Part shown: positions 18,093 to 26,340 of the stretch, in pieces
Layout of the letters: each line of letters opens with the position of its first letter
Position numbering within the stretch: position 1 is the first letter of the stretch
Origin: Pseudoalteromonas citrea
GTDB taxonomy: Bacteria > Pseudomonadota > Gammaproteobacteria > Enterobacterales > Alteromonadaceae
Reading direction: 5' to 3'
DNA length: 64,000 bases
Assembly: GCF_000238375.3 (NCBI RefSeq)
Contig: NZ_AHBZ03000027.1
Location: 248,001-312,000, forward strand
Notes under the pieces: model-generated
What the model saw: the letters and a program-made list of their open reading frames with translations, nothing else
Databases searched by the model: none
Told to the model about the DNA's origin: nothing
Position numbers and translations under genes: made by a program

Positions 18093-19253
18093 ATGGTTTC
18101 ATCAATAATTGATACTGATGTGGCCATATTTGGCGCAGGCCCAGCCGGGGCCTGCGCCGCTTTGAGCCTGCTCAATCATACTAATTTGGATATTACCCTG
18201 ATTGAACAATCTGATCTCAATCGAGAGCGTATTGGTGAGCATGTCACTGAAAGTATTTTTGACTTTATCGATTATTTAAAAATTAAACCAGAAAACTTTG
18301 GTCCTGACTGTTTCATTCCTACCTTTGATAGTACTTCTTATTGGGGATCGGATTTACCTGGGATGCGCAATTCAGTGTTTACTGCACAACAATCTACCTT
18401 TCAATTAAACAGGGAGCAGTTTGATTTACATTTGCTGGAAAACATCGCCGAGCGCGGTGGCAGGGTAATGCCTCGAACTCATTGCCAGCAAATCAATCAA
18501 TGGGAAGATGGCCGTTGGCAGTTGAAACTATCTCATCCAGTGCACGGAGCGTTTACCCTACGCGCTCGTTTTATTGTTGATGCGAGTGGACGTAACGCTA
18601 ATATCAGCCGTCAACTCGGGCTTACGGGCAAGAAAGTGGATGATTTAATGGCTGTTGGGCGGTTCTTTGAATGTACCAGTAACGAACAAAAAAAGCAGGA
18701 GTATTTGATTGAAAGTACCGAGCATGGCTGGTGGTATGGCGCTCTATTGCCAAACAATCAATATAGTATTTGCTTTTTCTCCGATGCAGATATCATTTCC
18801 AATCTCAGATTGAATCAGCAAACTCATTTTAATACGCTCTTGGCTCAAACCAAGCATATAAAAAAGTTAGTAAAAGAGACAAAAGTAACCACGCCACACC
18901 CATGGGTACGACAGGCTTACAGCCAGAGCAATGCATTTGAAAGCTTACCTAACTTTTTAGCCATTGGTGACGCTGCATGTGCTTTTGATCCAATTTCATC
19001 TATGGGTATTGGCTTTGCTTTATCTTCGGGCTCTCATGCTGCCAATTTGATTGCTGCTAATTTAACAGATGCTGATAGTAATCAAGAACAACTTATTAAT
19101 CAATTTCAAATAGATTTAAATAACCAATTTGACCACTACCTAACGCTCAGACAGCAGTTTTATCAGCAAGAAGGTCGTTGGCAACAAGCCCCATTTTGGC
19201 AAAGAAGACAAGCAAAAGTAACGACTCTGCAATCTGAGGGGGTTAGTGTGTAG
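18093..19253 (+). CDS. LodB-like FAD-dependent maturation flavoprotein
   Basis: A 386-residue flavoprotein of the tryptophan-halogenase/geranylgeranyl-reductase fold. The FAD motif DVAIFGAGPAGACAALSLL is at the N-terminus, IVDASGRNANISRQLG in the middle, and the second FAD-contact motif AIGDAACAFDPISSMGIGFA near residue 290. In Marinomonas mediterranea the LodB partner is needed to form the CTQ cofactor of LodA. The 6-nt spacing and an AGGAG located inside the end of the LodA-like gene support coupled translation. I infer it modifies the product of the gene upstream. Confidence 0.85.
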   Translation: MVSSIIDTDVAIFGAGPAGACAALSLLNHTNLDITLIEQSDLNRERIGEHVTESIFDFIDYLKIKPENFGPDCFIPTFDSTSYWGSDLPGMRNSVFTAQQSTFQLNREQFDLHLLENIAERGGRVMPRTHCQQINQWEDGRWQLKLSHPVHGAFTLRARFIVDASGRNANISRQLGLTGKKVDDLMAVGRFFECTSNEQKKQEYLIESTEHGWWYGALLPNNQYSICFFSDADIISNLRLNQQTHFNTLLAQTKHIKKLVKETKVTTPHPWVRQAYSQSNAFESLPNFLAIGDAACAFDPISSMGIGFALSSGSHAANLIAANLTDADSNQEQLINQFQIDLNNQFDHYLTLRQQFYQQEGRWQQAPFWQRRQAKVTTLQSEGVSV

Positions 19254-20237
19254 TTACTATCTAGTTTAGGAATGTCAAATCAGCAAAGTTTAAGTACTAG
19301 AGTAGGCGACTAACTGAGTTTAAGCCAAAAAAGTCAATAAATTACAATATGACTGTTTGGAGCTTAAAAGTGTTAAGTTCCCTACTTTAATATTCAAATA
19401 TAGCGTAGAGTTTTGGCGATAGATAATCCAGCAGTTTTATGACTCTATTGGTTAAGTGAGTTAATATTTATACAAGTAATTGTAACCGGCTTTGGTACTT
19501 GAGTTTTTCCCCAATTCATAATGTTACAAGCGTCGGCTAATCAGTTATTTTAAGAATCTAACATTGCCCTCATTGAGATAAATTTAGATCTAAAAGTGCG
19601 CCTATTTTTAGTCAATTCATTAAACTTTTTACCCCTATCGTGGTTAAAATCAAAATAGTCCTTATGTCCCTTTGCCACGTGAGCACACATAGCGTTATGT
19701 TTATGCTTGAGTTCAACGTGAAAAGGTTAATACCTAGCTGTGATAGCGCTATTTCAAAGTAACAAAATATTGAAAAGTATGGTGGCCGTGACCTTCAAAA
19801 TCAATTATGTGAATAAACGCTAAATTAGCTCCAATTGTACTGGGCAGTTAATGTGAAAAGCTGCGATAGCGTGACATTGAACTGTTGATGGTCAATGTGT
19901 TAAATGGTGAAGCCTTTTCAGGTTCTTTAAATAGGAAATATTGATAAATGTTGGCAGTTTTTCACTTATGGCTATGTAAATTTTATGTTATAATTTTATT
20001 TTTGTTGAGGAGGTGATTTTATATTACCGCCCTTTAAACAGGAGAAATAAAATAGTGAATTGACTGACTTTATGTTTAAATATTAGTGATAAGGAATATG
20101 TCAGCTTGGGTTCTGTTTGCCTATTTGGCCCTATTTTGTGATGTGGCTACAATTATTAAACACTCAAGCACGGTATTAATGTTGTTCATCTATTATGTGA
20201 GTAGCTGAGTGAAGCAATTAAGGATAATTAGTTCAAA
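19254..20237. other. Long gene-poor interval before the lipoprotein repeats
   Basis: Nearly 1 kb follows the LodB-like gene with no full gene. It contains a short open frame on the - strand (19550-19690) with frameshifted coding-like sequence just upstream of it. From about 20128 it contains the first copy of a leader repeat shared with two later loci. It looks like decayed or recombined DNA at the edge of the accessory region. Confidence 0.45.
19550..19690 (-). pseudogene. Possible remnant small ORF (46 codons)
   Basis: ATG at 19690 opens a 46-codon frame (MCAHVAKGHKDYF... ending MRAMLDS) with a protein-like composition. The sequence upstream on the same strand continues coding-like in other frames (IDFEGHGHHTFQYF), broken by stops. 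No ribosome site is evident. It may be a decayed gene or part of a repetitive element. I do not recognise the family. Confidence 0.3.
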
Positions 20238-21683
20238 ATGTATAATTTAAAAAAGCCATTCCAGTTTTCGTTTATTACCGTCACTTTAGTAGCGCTGCTA
20301 TCGGCTTGTGGTGGCAGCAGTAGTACAGATACCTCAGTAAAAAAAATAGAGAATAGGCAGCCTAATGTTGTCATATCGGGGGTTACTGAAATAGAGTCTG
20401 GTGCTGAAGTGTACATGACTAGCTCAGCTACTGACTCTGATGGTACGGTAGCAAGTTATCAATGGTCACAAAAATCCGGTTATGCGGTGACAATTCGAGA
20501 TAAGAATCAAGCAAATGCTTCTTTTACCGCCCCAGTGCTAGATGCCGACACAACACTTGAATTTGAGTTGCTTGTTACTGACGATAAAGGCGCGACAGCA
20601 AAGGATACCTTAAACGTAAAAGTAAAACGTGCTGAAGTAGAAAATCAATTGCCTAATGTCGTTATAACGACGGTTACTGAAATAGAGTCGGGTTCTGAAG
20701 TGTACATGACCAGTTCAGCGACTGATCCTGATGGTACGATTGCAAGCTATCAATGGTCACAAAAATCCGGTTATGGCGTGACAATTCGAGATAAAAATCA
20801 AGCTAACGCTTCTTTTACAGCACCGGTATTGGATGCTGACACAACACTTGAATTTGAGCTACTTGTGAGTGATAACCAAGGAGGCGAAGCAAAGGATATA
20901 GTCAGTATTAAAGTAAAGAGTGCAGTGCAGGCATCAAATCATTATGACAGTTGTAATGCACAGTTGGCACCTAATGTCCTGAATATTTATAATGACACAC
21001 TCAATTTCTCTTCATTATCAGCGCTAAAAAAATGGTTTTGTAGTGCGTCTGAGATTAATAATAGTAATTTGACGAAGCAAGTTATAAGCGTACTTTCAGC
21101 CGAAAGCAATGAGCAAGATATTGAATTGTGGAAAACGACGCATTGTACTGAACATGACAAAGGATTCGGCGACAGTATGTCGGCAAACTTATTACTAGAG
21201 GTAGCAGATGATGATGCAATAGCAGGTTGGTCAAACTGTATTACTCAAGAGCAAATGCTTTCATGTTACACACTTGAACAAGAGTCCCCAAATTCTTATG
21301 GGTTAAATTTGAACTATGGGTTAAAACATGGAAGTAGCCGTTTAATCAATGTTGATATTGTTACAACCAATTTAATCGCAATAGGTACGATTCCGGATAC
21401 ATTAGCATCAGCCGGAAAAGCCATTCTTTTCAAAAAAGATGATGCGAGTAATGACGCACATTTTGAACTCAGTGGTACATTGGATAATGAGAATGTTTCT
21501 TGCTCTTATACGGTGAAGAATGCTTATCCGTTTGGTGCTGAGTTGTGCGAGCTACAAAGGCTAAGCGCGCTTGAACAAGGTAAAATATCGCAGCGTGATT
21601 ACACTGAACTTAAATATAGGAACATGATCCCTGATTTTAATCATCGTGACGGGAGCTTTGGATCGTATAGGCTCTGTGAATGA
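20238..21683 (+). CDS. Lipoprotein with two PKD-like repeats and an eight-cysteine domain (copy 1)
   Basis: A 481-residue outer-surface or periplasmic lipoprotein. The signal ends in the lipobox LLSAC (Cys24). Two adjacent Ig/PKD-like repeats of about 90 residues follow (each with SGxEVYMTSSATD, DGTxASYQWSQKSGY and LEFELLV). The C-terminal 250 residues form a domain starting YDSCNAQLAPN. It has eight cysteines in the same order as the proteins at 28063 and 30671 and ends in a tail GKISQRDYTELKYRNMIPDF. The PKD-like part is a spacer; the C-terminal domain has no function I know. Its neighbour at 21852 is a paralog. Confidence 0.75.
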   Translation: MYNLKKPFQFSFITVTLVALLSACGGSSSTDTSVKKIENRQPNVVISGVTEIESGAEVYMTSSATDSDGTVASYQWSQKSGYAVTIRDKNQANASFTAPVLDADTTLEFELLVTDDKGATAKDTLNVKVKRAEVENQLPNVVITTVTEIESGSEVYMTSSATDPDGTIASYQWSQKSGYGVTIRDKNQANASFTAPVLDADTTLEFELLVSDNQGGEAKDIVSIKVKSAVQASNHYDSCNAQLAPNVLNIYNDTLNFSSLSALKKWFCSASEINNSNLTKQVISVLSAESNEQDIELWKTTHCTEHDKGFGDSMSANLLLEVADDDAIAGWSNCITQEQMLSCYTLEQESPNSYGLNLNYGLKHGSSRLINVDIVTTNLIAIGTIPDTLASAGKAILFKKDDASNDAHFELSGTLDNENVSCSYTVKNAYPFGAELCELQRLSALEQGKISQRDYTELKYRNMIPDFNHRDGSFGSYRLCE

Positions 21684-21851
21684 TAGCTTAGAGGGCATCA
21701 AGATTAACCAAGGTGAATAAAAGCATATGGCTTGATTTTGTGATACGGCCATATTTATTAAACACTCAAGCGCGGAATTAATATTGTTCATCAACTGAGT
21801 GAACAGCTGAGTGAACAGCTGAGTGAAGCAATTAAGGATAATTAGTTCAAA

Positions 21852-23303
21852 ATGTATAATTTAAAAAAGCCATTCCAGTTTTCGTTTATTACCGTCACTC
21901 TAGTAGCGCTGCTATCGGCTTGTGGTGGCGGCAGTAGTAAAGATACCTCAGTAAATAAAATAGAGAATAGGCAGCCTAATGTTGTCATATCGGGGGTTAC
22001 TGAAATAGAGTCTGGTGCTGAAGTGTACATGACTAGCTCAGCCACTGACTCTGATGGTACGGTAGCAAGTTATCAATGGTCACAAAAATCCGGTTATGCG
22101 GTGACAATTCGAGATAAGAACCAAGCAAACGCTTCTTTTACCGCCCCAGTGCTAGATGCCGAAACAACACTTGAATTTGAGTTGCTTGTTACTGATGATA
22201 AAGGCGCGACAGCAAAGGATACCTTTAACGTAAAAGTAAAACGTGCTCAAGTAGAAAATCAATTGCCTAATGTCGTTATAACGACGGTTACTGAAATAGA
22301 GTCGGGTGCTGAAGTGTACATGACCAGTTCAGCGACTGATCCTGATGGTACGATTGCAAGCTATCAATGGTCACAAAAGTCCGGTTATGGCGTGACAATT
22401 CGAGATAAAAATCAAGCTAACGCTTCTTTTACAGCACCGGTATTGGATGCTGACACAACACTTGAATTTGAGCTACTTGTGAGTGATAACCAAGGAGGCG
22501 AAGCAAAGGATATAGTCAGTATTAAAGTAAAGAATGCAGTGCAGGCATCAAATCATTATGACAGTTGTAATGCACAGTTGGCACCTAATGTCCTGAATAT
22601 TTATAACGGAACACTCAGCTTTAGCTCCCTTATCACGCTTAAAAAGTGGTTTTGTAGCGAACCCAATATCGATAATCAAAACTTAGCTAATCAGGTTATC
22701 GAGGTACTTTCGAGTGAAGGTGATGTGCAAGATATAGAGCGCTGGAAAATAGCGCACTGTTCTGAAGAAGACAAAGGGTTTATTGGTAATAAGTCTAAGT
22801 CTTCACATTTGTTACTTCAGCATGCAGATGATGAGGCGGTGGCCAATTGGTCAAATTGTATTGCTCAAAAACAAATGCTCTCATGTTATACACGAAAGCC
22901 AGACCACATAGAATTTGGTAAGCTATATCTGAATTATGGTTTGAAGCAAGGAAGCAGCAGTTTAATCAATGTTGATATTCTTTCCTCCAATTTAATTGCA
23001 TTAGACACTATTCCTGATGCGTTAGAAGCTGGCGGAGAAGCCATTCTCTTTGAAATAGATGATACCACTAGTGACACATATTTTGAACTCAGTGGTACAT
23101 TAGATAATGAGAATGTTTCATGCAGTTATACGATATCGCATTCGTACTCTTTTGGGGATGAATTATGTGAAGTGCACAGGTTACATGCGCTTGAGCGAGG
23201 TAAAATATCACAAAGACAGTATACTAACTTTAAATTAGACAACATGGTCCCTGAATATCATTATCGTGATGGGAGTTTTCTGGGACTTAGGGTTTGTAAA
23301 TGA
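21852..23303 (+). CDS. Lipoprotein with two PKD-like repeats and an eight-cysteine domain (copy 2)
   Basis: A 483-residue paralog of the preceding gene with the same lipobox and repeats. Residues 1 to about 250 differ from copy 1 at only a few positions, while the C-terminal domain has diverged strongly (for example ITLKKWFCSEPNIDNQNL) but keeps the cysteines and the GKISQRQYTNFKLDNMVP tail. Conserved anchor plus variable tip suggests diversifying selection or gene conversion of the anchor. The leader repeats that of copy 1, so both are probably regulated alike. Confidence 0.75.
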   Translation: MYNLKKPFQFSFITVTLVALLSACGGGSSKDTSVNKIENRQPNVVISGVTEIESGAEVYMTSSATDSDGTVASYQWSQKSGYAVTIRDKNQANASFTAPVLDAETTLEFELLVTDDKGATAKDTFNVKVKRAQVENQLPNVVITTVTEIESGAEVYMTSSATDPDGTIASYQWSQKSGYGVTIRDKNQANASFTAPVLDADTTLEFELLVSDNQGGEAKDIVSIKVKNAVQASNHYDSCNAQLAPNVLNIYNGTLSFSSLITLKKWFCSEPNIDNQNLANQVIEVLSSEGDVQDIERWKIAHCSEEDKGFIGNKSKSSHLLLQHADDEAVANWSNCIAQKQMLSCYTRKPDHIEFGKLYLNYGLKQGSSSLINVDILSSNLIALDTIPDALEAGGEAILFEIDDTTSDTYFELSGTLDNENVSCSYTISHSYSFGDELCEVHRLHALERGKISQRQYTNFKLDNMVPEYHYRDGSFLGLRVCK

Positions 23304-23382
23304 CAGCTTAGAGGGCGTCAAGATTAACAAAAATGAATAAAAGCACATGGCCCTATTTTGTGACTTGGCCATGTGTGTTACA

Positions 23383-23419
23383 CACTCAGCTGCTCATCAA
23401 TTATATGAGCAGCTGAGTG
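23383..23419. repeat. Perfect 15-bp inverted repeat in the third leader
   Basis: CACTCAGCTGCTCAT at 23383-23397 pairs with ATGAGCAGCTGAGTG at 23405-23419 over a 7-nt loop. The leaders of the two intact genes keep the outer CACTCA and TGAGTG arms but differ inside. Copy 2 has a direct repeat of CTGAGTGAACAG. The hairpin lies 25-60 nt before the start-codon position, so an RNA-level role is plausible. Confidence 0.6.
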
Positions 23420-23444
23420 ACGCAATTCAGGATAATTAGTTTAA

Positions 23445-24101
23445 AGGTATAATTTAAAAACCATCCCAATTTTTGTTGGTTATCGCCACCTTAGTCCTGC
23501 TGTTATCGGCTTTATTCGCAGCGTTTTGCATAGTTACAACCCAGCAAAAAACTTTAAATCGAAAATCACACAGCGTAATGATGATCGTGATTTTATAAAC
23601 AGCAAATCGCCCCATGCATTGTTACAAACAGCAGGTTAGAATACCTAAACAACATAGGCACAGTGTATACAACAGCAGTGTTCAGGCGCACTATGCTTTG
23701 CAAGGTTATAAAATGTACTCCATTAAGCTTGATATTGATATAAAAGTTGGTAGTGAAAAATTCCTCGTTACGGATATGATTGCGATTAATTTAACTATGA
23801 TTGATAGTGTACCTAACCTAACGTTTTAGAACTCGGTGAAATAGAGCTACTTCATAAGCTTGACGATACCAACAATACAGCCCAATTTGAGAATAATTAT
23901 AATACCAATACAATAATGACAATATGCCAACAATACTGATTTGTGAGGCTGGTGCTTTAGAGTCGCTTTTGAGGGTACAATCATTTTCAAAGGGAAAATT
24001 ATCACAAAGAGATTGTGAGTATTTGAAAAACGGAGCAGGTTGTCACTTTTTAGCTCTTTAATGATGGTAAATTAGTTGGGCCCTATCCATGTTCATTTTA
24101 A
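23445..24101 (+). pseudogene. Decayed third copy of the eight-cysteine lipoprotein
   Basis: The sequence at 23445 matches the start of the two intact genes, but the start codon has become AGG and the signal region has frame changes. Both PKD-like repeats and the first part of the eight-cysteine domain are deleted. Fragments then follow in different frames: NDDRDFINSKSPHALLQ, KLDIDIKVGSEKF, SFSKGKLSQRDCEYLKN and DGKLVGPYPCSF. They align with DDRSYEDSKASHVLIQ and the tail of the protein at 28063. A non-functional relic is the simplest reading. Confidence 0.75.
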
Positions 24102-24153
24102 GTAACTGAATACGCATGCTAATTCATTGAGCGTAGGCTACCCGTAAATAATA

Positions 24154-24182
24154 AGCACAGTGTCGCACGGCGACACTGTGCT
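24154..24182 (-). terminator. Terminator of the Hint gene at 24192
   Basis: AGCACAGTGTCG pairs with CGACACTGTGCT across a 5-nt loop. On the - strand a T-rich run follows. It lies just beyond the stop of the Hint-domain gene. Confidence 0.75.
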
Positions 24183-24191
24183 CTGAAGTTA

Positions 24192-25070
24192 TTAATAGGT
24201 CAGTGAAAAGGGCAAATTGTCGCGCAGTGTTAAGCGGTGTATTATTTCTTGTTCCCCGTTGTCAGCCAAATATCCAGATAGAAACCCTTGAGTGACAACA
24301 AGTTGGTTAACACTTTCCTTTTTAGGGTCGCGGGTGTTGATTTGGGTGTTGTACAACTGTGCAGTAATCATCGATGTTTTTACGGAAATGATTTTATCAA
24401 GCTCGCCATCTTGATCTATTAAAGTGTCTTTTTTGCTTAAATTTCGAGCGTTTTTTAATATGCCCTGAGCAATAAGCAGTGGGTGATCTTGAGTGACTGT
24501 AAGTGTTTTACCACGTTGAGTGTGAATCGTCACAATTTCTAATTGTTGTACATCGGCTTTTACGGCGTTAATTGTAACGCTTTCTTCTTTATAGTGGAGG
24601 CTATCTAAAGTCGAGTGTTCGTCAATAACAATTAATTGCTGTACTTGCTGTGTGTAAGCATCATAAACAGACAACTCACCGGGAGCGAATAGTAAGTTAG
24701 TTTCTAAAGGCGTATTGCTATTAACAATACACGTGATTACAGGTAAATAACCAAAGGCTTCGCAACTGGCCATTTTTGTTCTTGGAGCTGCCATCCAATC
24801 AGAAAAGTTTGAACGATTGGCGAAAGATGGGTACTTAGGACGGATGCGTCGATTGCCATAGTCGTCATGCACATAATAATCATGCGTTCTACGGCTCAAA
24901 TAATTACATCGTAAAGCCCAGTCACTTCTACCAAATGCTTCAAAACTCGTGAGTGGGTCTTGAATATCACATCGTTTTTTTATTGTGGTTGGATCTGGTA
25001 GTGAATATGCTGTATTGCTGATAACAAGCAGTGATGCTGTCAACAAAGTGAGGCGGCTTATTTTTATCAT
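24192..25070 (-). CDS. Exported RC/GRNDWA-domain protein with variant Hint domain
   Basis: A 292-residue exported protein. A signal peptide (about 1-23) is followed by the small four-cysteine domain (Cys34, 55, 103 and 114; motifs FGRSDWALRC and RRTHDYYVHDDYG). A Hint-like domain follows, with the block TVTQDHPLL carrying the T-x-x-H motif and ending VVTQGFLSGYL. The Hint position filled by Cys in the paralogs at 27182 and 29791 is Ser118 here (NSNTPLE), so processing may be altered or lost. It lies in its own transcription unit after a 274-bp gap. It is the most diverged of the three Hint genes. Confidence 0.7.
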   Translation of the reverse strand: MIKISRLTLLTASLLVISNTAYSLPDPTTIKKRCDIQDPLTSFEAFGRSDWALRCNYLSRRTHDYYVHDDYGNRRIRPKYPSFANRSNFSDWMAAPRTKMASCEAFGYLPVITCIVNSNTPLETNLLFAPGELSVYDAYTQQVQQLIVIDEHSTLDSLHYKEESVTINAVKADVQQLEIVTIHTQRGKTLTVTQDHPLLIAQGILKNARNLSKKDTLIDQDGELDKIISVKTSMITAQLYNTQINTRDPKKESVNQLVVTQGFLSGYLADNGEQEIIHRLTLRDNLPFSLTY

Positions 25071-25344
25071 AATTCATTCCTTGTATTTTGTGTGTTAGCG
25101 AGGGTTATAAACTCGATGTTACTCGCAGAGTTCAGTCTTAGGTTTTTACTACTTTATAAACTGTGTTTATATCCACATGCTACTTCAATAAATGTTAAAA
25201 ACGGGTAGTATTGCACTCCATTTAATATGATAAAAATGAAAGCTACAAAAACTTCTATGGTTTGTTTTTGATGTTTAACTTTTTTGTTGTTTCAACTTCT
25301 TTATCTATATGCACCTGACTTTATATTCAGTAATGTTGTTGTGT

Positions 25345-25761
25345 TCAGAAGTCTTTTTCAGGGTCTGGGCCTGGGTCAATAATAGGTCCTGGGAAGTTAA
25401 GTATTAAAGAAGAGCAAACTACGCTTTCTACATTTGTGGGTACTGAGCAGTTGAACTGGGCTGTTCGTGAAGAAACCGGAGCCATGAATTTTTTATTAGG
25501 ATCATCAACATAGTAATAAGCATTATAGTAAGCTTTAAGGCGAATCGAGCCAGAGTCGTCGGCGTACTTATAATACTTGTATGTCCTCATCGACATATGT
25601 CCACAATATACTTCCCATGCGTTTCTGCCAATAGCATGATCGTGATACAATACATCGCTATTACAGATGCGTGTACTCTCTTCCAATGTTGCTGCATAAC
25701 TCAGGTTACTTGCCACTAAAATTGATACTGCAAGTACAGCATGTTTTCTTGTTATGATCAT
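25345..25761 (-). CDS. Small exported protein with only the RC/GRNDWA domain
   Basis: A 138-residue protein with a signal peptide (to about AATLEE). The four-cysteine domain follows (TRICNSD, IGRNAWEVYCGHMSMRTYKYY, FNC, SVVC) and then a short Pro- and Asp-rich end (PGPIIDPGPDPEKDF). There is no Hint domain. It lies 51 nt downstream of the gene at 25813 in the same direction, so it is probably in the same operon. It may be a natural short form or a truncated Hint protein. Confidence 0.65.
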   Translation of the reverse strand: MIITRKHAVLAVSILVASNLSYAATLEESTRICNSDVLYHDHAIGRNAWEVYCGHMSMRTYKYYKYADDSGSIRLKAYYNAYYYVDDPNKKFMAPVSSRTAQFNCSVPTNVESVVCSSLILNFPGPIIDPGPDPEKDF

Positions 25762-25812
25762 TATTGCAAATCCATTTTAAAAGGTGCAATTAAAATTGCA
25801 CCATAAAAGATA

Positions 25813-26340
25813 TTAGTTATATTCAGCACAGCTGTAATAACCAACCATTTGATTTGTTCGAGTCGAAAATAATGGGACTTGGTTAGTTGCTTTTAGATAC
25901 TCGTAGTCATATGCAGAAATCTTATTTGCTATAAATGATTGCATTCTAAAATCTTCACAACGCTGTAACTGATCTCTAGGTAGAGATGAGTCCTTCAGTA
26001 CAGTACAAGTAAGTGTTTCAGTGTACTGGTTATTTTCGCCTAAATCACAGCTTGCACCTGCATAGGTAGGCGCTTTAAACCAGCTGTAGAAGTCATATGG
26101 TTTGTGATAGCTATTATAATTTGGTGTTGTTTTATATGTACCGTCAGCGTTGTACATATAATCATTATATGTACCACGACTGATGTGCCCACATTGACGA
26201 GCCCAATCGTTTCGCTCTTTTGCTTGTGACGCTGTAAGTTTGTCATCAAGTTGGCAACGCTTGTCTTTTCTTGAAATATTTGCATCTGCATTAAAGCAAA
26301 GTGCGAGTAACGAAATTAAAGTAAATATCTTGATTTTCAT
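25813..26340 (-). CDS. Small exported chimera: RC/GRNDWA domain plus GKIS-type tail
   Basis: A 175-residue protein with a signal peptide (to about NADAN). The N-terminal domain (DKRCQLDD, ERNDWARQCGHISRGTYNDY) matches the Hint proteins. The C-terminal part (CEDFRMQSFIANKISAYDYE and a final MVGYYSC) matches the tail of the eight-cysteine proteins. It therefore joins modules that are otherwise on separate chains. Its ATG overlaps the stop of the gene at 26340-27137 (TAATG), with AAGGAAGGA upstream. Function unknown. Confidence 0.7.
   Translation of the reverse strand: MKIKIFTLISLLALCFNADANISRKDKRCQLDDKLTASQAKERNDWARQCGHISRGTYNDYMYNADGTYKTTPNYNSYHKPYDFYSWFKAPTYAGASCDLGENNQYTETLTCTVLKDSSLPRDQLQRCEDFRMQSFIANKISAYDYEYLKATNQVPLFSTRTNQMVGYYSCAEYN

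Larger units (their letters stand above)
20128..23335 (+). repeat. Tandem duplication of about 1.6 kb (two lipoprotein units)
   Basis: Unit 1 (about 20128-21690) and unit 2 (about 21720-23330) share the leader, the start codon region and about 750 bp of coding sequence almost base for base. Similarity drops sharply after the shared ATTTATAA near 20990 (unit 1) and 22605 (unit 2). A third leader begins near 23340 in front of a decayed copy. The pattern fits a recent tandem duplication or gene conversion restricted to the 5' halves. Confidence 0.85.
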
